Shown piece after piece: positions 35,688 to 42,869 of a stretch of 64,000 nucleotides of DNA. Made by a program: the position numbers and the translations under genes. Where the stretch lies: assembly GCA_037200885.1 (NCBI GenBank), contig JBBCIN010000001.1, positions 1,922,001 to 1,986,000 on the forward strand. Reading direction: 5' to 3'. How positions within the stretch are numbered: position 1 is the stretch's first letter; every line of letters begins with the position of its first letter. Under the pieces are notes generated by a model. The model worked only from the letters and a program-made list of their open reading frames with translations, searched no databases and was not told the origin of the DNA. The DNA comes from PMG-095 sp037200885 (GTDB taxonomy: Bacteria; Myxococcota_A; Polyangia; Polyangiales; Polyangiaceae).

Positions 35688-36812
35688 GTGAGGAAAAAAC
35701 GTAAGACAATCGTGATCGGCGCTGGCCCAGCGGGCTGTGCGGCCGCTTTGGGCCTCCTTTCCTCCACCGGTAGCGAGTGCTTGTTACTCGAGCGTAAGAC
35801 CTTGCCACGCACGAAGGCCTGCGGGAGCGGCCTGTCGCCATGGACCCTGAAGTTTCTCGATCACCTCGGCGTAGGTGAAAAGGTGCGCCGGCGTGCGTTC
35901 CGAATCGATGGCGCGATCATCGCTGGCGCGGACGGCCGCGGGGTCGAGCTCCGCGGCGACCACGAAACGGCCGTCATGCTGCGCAGCGAGTTCGACCAGT
36001 TGCTCGCGCGCGAGGCGCAGAGCCGGGGAACCGAACTGCGTGAAGATTGCACCGTGCGGCGGATCGAGAGCCACCGCGGCCAGGTCGCGGTGCAGACGAC
36101 CCAAGGCACCTTCGAAGGGGACGCGGTGATCGACTGTAGCGGCGCGACCGGCGGGTTCGATCGCGAGCGCCGACGAACCCCCGGAGCGGCCGGTCAATCC
36201 ACGTTGCACACGATCATGGCCTGGTACGAGGGCCTGCAGGATACGTCGGACGTGGTTGAATTGTTCTTCGATCGCGAGCTCAAGCCGCACTACGGCTGGG
36301 TGTTTCCCGAAGGCGCAGGGCGCGTCAACGTGGGCCTTTGCTTTGCGCCGGACAAGACCAAGCCGAACGCACGGCAACGTTTCGAAGCATTTCTGGAACG
36401 GCGTCTCGCGCGGCGCCTGCGCGGGGCACAGCAGCTCGGCGGGTGGATCGGTCACCCGGTCCAGGTCAGCAGCGTGCCCCGCCAGCTCAGCGCCCCCGGT
36501 GTTTTACGAGCCGGCGAAGCAGGGTGGTTGGCCGACTTTGCCACCGCCGAGGGGATCTATCATGCGCTCGTGAGCGGTCACACCGCCGGCGCGCACCTGG
36601 GGAAGCTCGCCGAGCGCGGCTGGCGTGACGATCTCGAGGCCGGCAGTTACCAGACCAGCGTGATGAAAACGCTCGCTCCACGCATGCTCGGTGGCCGCTT
36701 GTTGATGACTGCGCTCAAGAGTCCCGCGCTCGATATCGCTCTCCGCTTCAGCTCGGCGGGGGCGACGCGTGAGGTGCTGAAGCGCGCGTTCAGCGGGCTT
36801 TACCACGGATGA
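35688..36812 (+). CDS. FAD-dependent reductase, geranylgeranyl-reductase type
   Basis: 374 residues from GTG 35688 (AGAGG upstream). FAD-binding GAGPAGCAAALGLL near the N terminus, KACGSGLSPWTLKFLDHLG, and WVFPEGAGRVNVGLCF typical of the geranylgeranyl reductase/flavoprotein family. The members saturate isoprenoid double bonds or oxidise them. As the first gene of the sterol operon, 7 bases before squalene epoxidase, it could reduce the sterol side chain (delta-24) or a squalene-like isoprenoid. Which of these is an inference to be tested. Confidence 0.75.
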   Translation: MRKKRKTIVIGAGPAGCAAALGLLSSTGSECLLLERKTLPRTKACGSGLSPWTLKFLDHLGVGEKVRRRAFRIDGAIIAGADGRGVELRGDHETAVMLRSEFDQLLAREAQSRGTELREDCTVRRIESHRGQVAVQTTQGTFEGDAVIDCSGATGGFDRERRRTPGAAGQSTLHTIMAWYEGLQDTSDVVELFFDRELKPHYGWVFPEGAGRVNVGLCFAPDKTKPNARQRFEAFLERRLARRLRGAQQLGGWIGHPVQVSSVPRQLSAPGVLRAGEAGWLADFATAEGIYHALVSGHTAGAHLGKLAERGWRDDLEAGSYQTSVMKTLAPRMLGGRLLMTALKSPALDIALRFSSAGATREVLKRAFSGLYHG

Positions 36813-36819
36813 TCCAGCC

Positions 36820-38190
36820 ATGTTGACGCTCGTTCATACCAGCGGCAAGCCGACCGACGTGGCGATCATCGGCGCGGGTCCCGCGGGCGCGACCGCCGCG
36901 ATCGCTTTCGCCAACCGGGGCGCACGCGTGACCCTCGTCGAGGGGTATCCTGGCGCCTCCGGGCGATTTGCGGGCGAGTGGCTGCACCCGCCAGGAGTGC
37001 GAACGCTGCGTTCGCTGGGTGTCGACATCGCTGCCCTCGCAGCGAGCTATGGCCACGGCTTCGCGATTTTTGGCGACGACGCTGCCGACCCGGTGTGCCT
37101 CCCTTATACTGGCGGCGTGGGCATCGCGAGGGTGCACGAAGAGTTCGTCGGGCACTTGCGGAAGCACGCCGCTGGTCTACGCAATGTGACGTATTTGCCG
37201 AATCACGTGTTCGCGCGGCTGAACGGCAACCAGGTGGAGCTCGAGGATCGCGCTCACTCGCGTCGGGTGAGCCTGCGCGCCGAGCGCATCATCGGGGCCG
37301 ACGGTCGCGCATCGAAGGTCCGTGCCGCGCTCGGAGGCCCGGCCGCGAGCCAGCATCTGTCTTACATCGCGGGACTGGAGCTGCTGGACGCTCCATTGCC
37401 GTTCGAGGGCCTTGGGCACGTGTTTTTGGGCGGGCCGGGGCCCGCACTCCTCTACCGCATCGAGCAGCGGCGGATCCGGGCGTGCCTGGACTTTCCAGGC
37501 GCGAGCTCGAGCGCGGAGCGAAAACCGCCGGCCGTGTACGACGCTTTCCGCGCGGTCCTGCCTCCGCAACTCGAGCCCGCGCTGCGCGCGGCCGTGCAAA
37601 AGCCGATCAACTGGGCCGCGACTGGGGTTCGGTCCCGGGCATTCTATGGTCGACAGAATGTCTGGCTGGTCGGGGACGCCGTGGGCCACGTGCACCCGCT
37701 GAGCGGAGTGGGTATGACCCTCGGGATCATGGATGCAGCTGCCGCGGCGCGGTCCGAGAGCCTGGCTGCTTACCGCCAGGAACGCGACGCTCATGTCGCC
37801 GAGCAGTTAGCGAGCGTGCTCTATCTTGCCTTCGCTCGAAAGGACGCGAGCGCGACGCGAGTTCGACACGGACTTTTGCGCATGTTGCGAGCGAACCCCA
37901 CGGAGCGCAGCCGTACCATGCGACTATTGACGAGCGATGACCGAGCTGGAACGAGCTTCGCCGACGCTTTCCTGCGCGCCTCAGGGCACGTGGTGTTGCG
38001 CGGCGCGGGACAGAGCGCGGCTCGCCGTCAATCGTGGGTGCAGTGGGCGCACCAGCTGCGTGAGGACGCTGGCTGGCTCGGCTGGCCGCTGCGCGCCTGC
38101 GTGCCCGCGGCAGGCTCCTGGCGTGGCCGCGGATTTGGACTTCGGGCAACTGAATTGAAGTTGGCTTCAAACGAGCGGAGTGCACCTTGA
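36820..38190 (+). CDS. Squalene epoxidase (squalene monooxygenase)
   Basis: 456 residues. Inserts the oxygen that makes 2,3-oxidosqualene, the substrate of the cyclase two genes downstream. FAD motif IGAGPAGATAA (17-27); near residues 281-307, WLVGDAVGHVHPLSGVGMTLGIMDA is the GD and HPLSG motif typical of squalene epoxidases (GDAxN...HPLTGGGM). The N terminus has no long anchor. The 3' end overlaps the next start (TGATG). Confidence 0.85.
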   Translation: MLTLVHTSGKPTDVAIIGAGPAGATAAIAFANRGARVTLVEGYPGASGRFAGEWLHPPGVRTLRSLGVDIAALAASYGHGFAIFGDDAADPVCLPYTGGVGIARVHEEFVGHLRKHAAGLRNVTYLPNHVFARLNGNQVELEDRAHSRRVSLRAERIIGADGRASKVRAALGGPAASQHLSYIAGLELLDAPLPFEGLGHVFLGGPGPALLYRIEQRRIRACLDFPGASSSAERKPPAVYDAFRAVLPPQLEPALRAAVQKPINWAATGVRSRAFYGRQNVWLVGDAVGHVHPLSGVGMTLGIMDAAAAARSESLAAYRQERDAHVAEQLASVLYLAFARKDASATRVRHGLLRMLRANPTERSRTMRLLTSDDRAGTSFADAFLRASGHVVLRGAGQSAARRQSWVQWAHQLREDAGWLGWPLRACVPAAGSWRGRGFGLRATELKLASNERSAP

Positions 38191-39281
38191 TGAGCGCGAT
38201 GATCGAGGCAGACTGGGCTTATTGCGAACAGGCGTTGGTCGAAGTCTCGCGGACATTTTCCAAGCCGATCGCGCTCTTGCCGGAACCGCTCCGAGTCGCG
38301 CTCACGTGCGGCTATCTGTTGTGCCGCGTGGTCGATACCGTCGAAGACCACGAGCAGCTCTCCAGCCAGGAGCGGGATGCGCTGTTCACGGCCTTCATCG
38401 CCGTGCTCGATGGCGAGCAAAGCCCCGAGAGTTTCAGTGCCCGGTTCGCGGCCTTCGCGGATGACGATCCGGAGATTCGTCTGGCGCAATCACTCCCGCG
38501 GGTGATGAATGTGTTCGTCAGCCAAGATCTCGCCACGCGCGAAGCGTCGATCGCTTGGCTGTCGGAAATGGCAAACGGCATGCGGCTGTACTGTCGCCGC
38601 GATCGTCCGGGCGCCCTCACGGAAATCAACACCGTGTCCGACCTCGAGCGCTATTGCTATTTCGTTGCCGGCACCGTCGGGCACTTGATCACCGATCTAT
38701 TTTCGACCTGGATGGGCAGCACCGGCGCTGCCCTCGAGCCGGAGCTTCGCGCTCGTTGCGAGTCGTTCGGGATCGGGCTGCAGATGGTCAACATCCTGAA
38801 GGACGTGACCGAGGACTATGCGCGCAACCGCTGCTATGTGCCGCGCCAGCTCTGTCAGGTCGAAGGTTTTACCCGCGAAAATCTGCTGGCCGTCGAGCAC
38901 CGCCAACAGGCGCACCGCGCGCTCGCGCTCGTGTTCGAGCGTGCCGGCGAGCACCTCGGCAAGGCATTCGAGTATGTGCTGCTGATCCCCGCGCAACAGG
39001 TTCAGCTCCGGCTGTTCTGTCTTCTGCCGCTGTGGATGGCGCTCGAGACCTTGGTCATTGCCATCGGAAACGACGCAATCCTGATCTCCGATCGCCAGGT
39101 CAAGATCTCGCGCGACGCGGTAAACGACATCATCGACGACTGTTTGCGTCACGCCAATGACGACGCCGCGCTGCGGCGCCGGTACGCGAGCTCGATGACC
39201 AAGTTCAAGGAGCGTCTGGCCAAGCTTGCCCCGCCGTCGCGCTCGAAGGCGGCGACTCGGGAGGGGTATGCTCAGGTCTGA
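38190..39281 (+). CDS. Squalene synthase
   Basis: 363 residues from ATG 38190. Joins two farnesyl diphosphates head to head to make squalene. First aspartate motif VVDTVED (Asp49, Asp53) and second NILKDVTEDYARNRCYVP (Asp205, Asp209) are intact, the latter in the squalene-synthase form. Phytoene synthase is the alternative but the sterol context favours squalene. Its 3' end overlaps the cyclase start by 14 bases. Confidence 0.87.
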   Translation: MSAMIEADWAYCEQALVEVSRTFSKPIALLPEPLRVALTCGYLLCRVVDTVEDHEQLSSQERDALFTAFIAVLDGEQSPESFSARFAAFADDDPEIRLAQSLPRVMNVFVSQDLATREASIAWLSEMANGMRLYCRRDRPGALTEINTVSDLERYCYFVAGTVGHLITDLFSTWMGSTGAALEPELRARCESFGIGLQMVNILKDVTEDYARNRCYVPRQLCQVEGFTRENLLAVEHRQQAHRALALVFERAGEHLGKAFEYVLLIPAQQVQLRLFCLLPLWMALETLVIAIGNDAILISDRQVKISRDAVNDIIDDCLRHANDDAALRRRYASSMTKFKERLAKLAPPSRSKAATREGYAQV

Positions 39282-41292
39282 CGTCACGCGCATCGACCCG
39301 GGCGAAGCGAGAACGACCCGCACCGGGCCCGTCGACAAGGGTCTGGAATACCTCCTGCACACGCAGCACCCGGACGGCTCGTGGCACGGCGACTACGGCG
39401 GGCCGCTATTCCTGTTGCCACTGTACGTGGCGACCTGTCACATCGCTGGTATCCCCATCGACCCGGTTTCGCAGCGCGAAATGCGCAGGTACCTCAAGGC
39501 GCATCAGAACGAAGACGGCGGGTTCGGGCTCCATGTCGAGGCGAAGAGCGCGGTCTTCCCGACCGCGCTGAACTACGTCGGGGCCAGGCTGCTCGGGGAA
39601 GAAGCCGACGCGGGCTGGCTCGTGCGAGCGCGCGCGTGGCTCGAAAGCCACGGCGGCCCCACCCAATCGGCAGCTTGGGGCAAGTACTTCCTCGCCGTTC
39701 TGAATCTGTACGACTATCGCGGACTCGCGCCGGTGCTGCCGGAGCTCTGGTTGCTCCCGACTCGGTTGCCGTTTCACCCGAGCCGTTTGTGGTGCCATTG
39801 CAGAATGGTGTACCTGCCGCTCTCGTACCTGTACGGCCGCCGGAGCACAGCCGCACTGAGTCCAGTGCTGAAAGAGTTGCGCAGTGAGCTCTACCCGCAG
39901 GGTTACGATCGGATCGACTGGGATCGCGCCCGCAGTGAGGTCGCGGCGAGCGACGAGCTCTCGCCCCGCTCGCCGTTGCTCGATGTCGCCAGCCGCTGGC
40001 TGCTCGGCTTCGAATCAAGCTGCCCGCGCCTTTTGCGCTCGAAGGCTCTACGCTACGTCCTCGACCAGGTCCGCCGCGAGGACGCGAACACCGACTACAT
40101 TTGTATCGGACCGATCAGTAAGCTGCTGCACACGCTGGTCTGGCATTTCGAGAGCCCCGCGGGCGACGAGCTGAAGCAGCATGCGCGGCGGCTCGGGGAC
40201 TACCTGTATCAGGCCGCCGACGGGCTCAAGATGAACGGCTACGACAGCTCACGACTGTGGGACACCGCGTTTGCGGCGCAGGCCGTGGCGCGCGCGCCGC
40301 TGAATGACCGGTCGCGCCCGCTGCTCGACGCAGCCTTCAGCTACCTGGAGGCGAATCAGGTCCTGGAGGACGTTCCCGAGCGCGAGCGCTGTTTTCGCCA
40401 CGCCTCGAAGGGCGGCTGGCCCTTTTCGAGCCGCGCGCACGGATGGCCGATCAGCGATTGTACGGCCGAGGGTCTGAAGGCATGCCTCGCGATCGAAGCG
40501 GTCACGGGCAAATCCTTGCCACGCTGGCGCCTCGACGCGGCCGTCGAGCTCATGCTTTCGCTGCAGAATCCCGACGGCGGCTGGGCGACGTACGAGCTTA
40601 CGCGCGGCCCGGCCTGGCTGGAAGCGCTGAACGCCTCGGACTGCTTTCGCGACATCATGATCGACTACTCGTACGTCGAATGCACCTCAGCGTGCTTACA
40701 GGCGCTTCGGGCGTATCGACAGCGCTTCGATGGCGAGTACACGGGCCGCATCGAGCGCGCCATCCTCCAGGGCCAGCGCTTCCTCGAAGCCGAGCAGCGG
40801 GTCGACGGATCCTGGGAAGGGTCTTGGGGCGTGTGTTTCACCTACGGAACGTGGTTCGGGATTTTGGGGCTCAAGGCGGCGGGAGTCGCGGACGGCTCTG
40901 CGGAAATCGAGCGCGCCTGCGCGTTTTTGCGCGCTCATCAACGAGCCGACGGCTCCTGGGGTGAATCTGCCGAAAGTTGCGTCCGGCGCCATTACGTTCC
41001 GACCGAACGGGGGCACGCGGTGATGACCGCTTGGGCGACCCTCGCGCTGATCGCGGCGGGGCAGGGCCAGAGCGCTGCGGTCGCCCGCGCTGTCGACTTC
41101 TTGAGCCAGCGTCAGTGCGACGATGGGAGTTTTCCGCCCGAGGGCATCGCGGGCGTGTTCAACAAGACTTGCGCCATCCACTACGACAACTACCTGAAGA
41201 TTTTCCCGCTCTGGGCCCTGACCGAGGCGGAGCGTTGTCGCGAAGTCGCACCGAGCGATCTGCGCAAGCCGTGGGGAGTGGCGCCTTCATGA
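39268..41292 (+). CDS. osc: Oxidosqualene cyclase, cycloartenol-synthase type
   Basis: 674 residues from ATG 39268 (GGAGGGG upstream). Cyclises 2,3-oxidosqualene to a tetracyclic sterol. The catalytic motif is DCTAE (397-401), diagnostic of oxidosqualene cyclases and not squalene-hopene cyclases (DxDD). QW-type repeats include QNPDGGWATYE and QRADGSWGES; CHCRMVYLPLSYLYG (176-190) is typical of the family. Residues that set product identity match plant cycloartenol synthase: Tyr325 (GLKMNGYDSS), His391 and Ile395 (HGWPISDCTAE), against Thr, Cys/Tyr and Val in lanosterol synthases. The ATGA overlap links it to the next gene. Confidence 0.93.
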   Translation: MLRSDVTRIDPGEARTTRTGPVDKGLEYLLHTQHPDGSWHGDYGGPLFLLPLYVATCHIAGIPIDPVSQREMRRYLKAHQNEDGGFGLHVEAKSAVFPTALNYVGARLLGEEADAGWLVRARAWLESHGGPTQSAAWGKYFLAVLNLYDYRGLAPVLPELWLLPTRLPFHPSRLWCHCRMVYLPLSYLYGRRSTAALSPVLKELRSELYPQGYDRIDWDRARSEVAASDELSPRSPLLDVASRWLLGFESSCPRLLRSKALRYVLDQVRREDANTDYICIGPISKLLHTLVWHFESPAGDELKQHARRLGDYLYQAADGLKMNGYDSSRLWDTAFAAQAVARAPLNDRSRPLLDAAFSYLEANQVLEDVPERERCFRHASKGGWPFSSRAHGWPISDCTAEGLKACLAIEAVTGKSLPRWRLDAAVELMLSLQNPDGGWATYELTRGPAWLEALNASDCFRDIMIDYSYVECTSACLQALRAYRQRFDGEYTGRIERAILQGQRFLEAEQRVDGSWEGSWGVCFTYGTWFGILGLKAAGVADGSAEIERACAFLRAHQRADGSWGESAESCVRRHYVPTERGHAVMTAWATLALIAAGQGQSAAVARAVDFLSQRQCDDGSFPPEGIAGVFNKTCAIHYDNYLKIFPLWALTEAERCREVAPSDLRKPWGVAPS

Positions 41293-42140
41293 GTCAGGCG
41301 AAGGCGGCCAAGGTCCTTGCGCTGCGGCCGCTCGCGCTCGTGGGGAGTGTCCTGTGCGCCGTGCTCTCGGTCGCGGGAGCGCCGCCGGCGGGTCCGGCGC
41401 GCGCGTTCATCGTGCTCCGCGAGTACGGAGCGGGAACCGCGAACCGTGCGCAACCCTTTTTGGACGAGCTGCTCCGCGTCGTCGCCGAGCAAAATCATTG
41501 GGCCAAGGCGTCCGGGCGTTATTTCTCCGAACGCGCGCCCGCCCTTGCGTTCGTGCGCAGTGAAAAGCCCGATTTCGGCATCCTCTCGCTGCCCGGGTAC
41601 CTGGCGCTGAAGGACACGCTGTCGCCGTCGGTGATTGGCGAGGTCGCCGCCCCGCAGGCCGGCGGACGGCAATACTTTCTGGTTTCGAAGCAGGCGCAAG
41701 CATTGGCAGGCTGCGTCGGCCATCGGCTCGCGACCACGTTCGCGCCCGAGGCGAAGTTCATCGATCGAGTGGTGGCGAGCGGCGCGTTCCGACTCGCGGA
41801 CTTCACCTTGGTCGCGGCGCAGCGACCGCTCGAGCCGCTCAAGCAAGTCATTCGCGACGAGGCCGACTGCGCGCTGATCGACGATGCTCAGCTGGCGGCC
41901 ACCGGGCACATCGAACGAGGTGCCGAGATCCGCACCGTGTGGCGGAGCGTCGAGCTGCCGGGCATGGCCGTCGTGGCCTTCCCGGGCACCGATGTGGTTG
42001 CCGTGAAAAGCCTCAAACAATCGCTCGGCGATCTGTGCACCAAGGCCAAGCAGGCCTGCGCCAGCGTCGGCATCGATCTCATCCGACCGAGCAGCGATGA
42101 GCGCTACCGCGCGGTATTCGCGCAATATTCGAAGCAATAG
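41289..42140 (+). CDS. bstB: Periplasmic binding protein, BstB-like
   Basis: 283 residues. Signal peptide ending about residue 38, then a PhnD/phosphonate-binding-like fold: REYGAGTANRAQPFLDELLR, FGILSLPGYLALKDTL, CALIDDAQLAATGHIERG. The bacterial sterol carrier BstB is a periplasmic binding protein of this type. Here it follows the cyclase with a 4-base overlap and is followed by BstC- and BstA-like genes, the same set known from Methylococcus capsulatus. Confidence rests on fold plus order. Confidence 0.7.
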   Translation: MSQAKAAKVLALRPLALVGSVLCAVLSVAGAPPAGPARAFIVLREYGAGTANRAQPFLDELLRVVAEQNHWAKASGRYFSERAPALAFVRSEKPDFGILSLPGYLALKDTLSPSVIGEVAAPQAGGRQYFLVSKQAQALAGCVGHRLATTFAPEAKFIDRVVASGAFRLADFTLVAAQRPLEPLKQVIRDEADCALIDDAQLAATGHIERGAEIRTVWRSVELPGMAVVAFPGTDVVAVKSLKQSLGDLCTKAKQACASVGIDLIRPSSDERYRAVFAQYSKQ

Positions 42141-42142
42141 TC

Positions 42143-42814
42143 GTGTCTCGAGCCATCCGGCATCGCCGCCGCTCCGCCTGCCTGCTCATCGCGCTCACTT
42201 CGCTCGCGCTGGCTTGCTCGCCGTCGAACGCGCCGGTGCGCGGGCCCGTGGCTGCGACGCTGCGTAGCGCGAACCTGCCCGTCCTCGCCGTGGCCGACGC
42301 GCTCGAGGCACTGATCGCCCAGGGGGCGGACTCCCATGCCGACCGTCAATACGCCTACCAACGCGTGCGGACGCAGCCTGTGGCAACGGCCACCGAAGCA
42401 TACGGTCGCGCCGTCATCGCGGGGCGGCTGGCCCAAATCTCGGGCCTCGCCGCGCCCGGGTTGGTCGCTGAGGTCGAGCGCTACGCACGGCAGAGTGCAG
42501 AGCTCGACCCGAGTTTTCGCGCGGGGGCGGCGCAGCGCCTGCTCGGGACGCTGTACGTGATGGCCCCAGGGGCGTTGCTCTCGCACGGCGACTCCGAGGT
42601 CGGTCTCGAGCTGCTGCAAGGAGTGGTGCAGCGTTTTCCGGAGCACGTGCCCAACCGGCTGCGCCTCGCGGAGGGCTATCTGGCGCTCGGAGATCCAGAT
42701 CCGGCACGCCCAGAGCTGTGTTACTGCATGGCCCATCGCACGGCGCTCCGTGCTGACGAGCAGAAGCTGCTGAATGAGCTCCGCGAGCAATCGCACCTCA
42801 GCCATTGCCCGTGA
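42143..42814 (+). CDS. bstC: Helical-repeat lipoprotein, BstC-like
   Basis: 223 residues, GTG start, lipoprotein signal ending LTSLALAC (residues 19-25). The remainder is helical and resembles TRAP transporter T-component (TatT) proteins: AAQRLLGTLYVMAPGALLSH, RLRLAEGYLALGDPDPARPE. BstC of sterol-trafficking bacteria is a helical-repeat outer-membrane-linked lipoprotein. Here it lies between BstB- and BstA-like genes, only two bases after the former. Confidence 0.65.
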   Translation: MSRAIRHRRRSACLLIALTSLALACSPSNAPVRGPVAATLRSANLPVLAVADALEALIAQGADSHADRQYAYQRVRTQPVATATEAYGRAVIAGRLAQISGLAAPGLVAEVERYARQSAELDPSFRAGAAQRLLGTLYVMAPGALLSHGDSEVGLELLQGVVQRFPEHVPNRLRLAEGYLALGDPDPARPELCYCMAHRTALRADEQKLLNELREQSHLSHCP

Positions 42815-42869
42815 ACGCAGCCGCAAAAGATCTTGGACTCGTGCTAGTCAGCGGCCCGGAGACGCTTCT

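Noticed and set aside
39226..39268. Earlier start for the cyclase at 39226
   Set aside because: It encodes an Arg-rich stretch overlapping squalene synthase; the ATG at 39268 has a strong GGAGGGG site.
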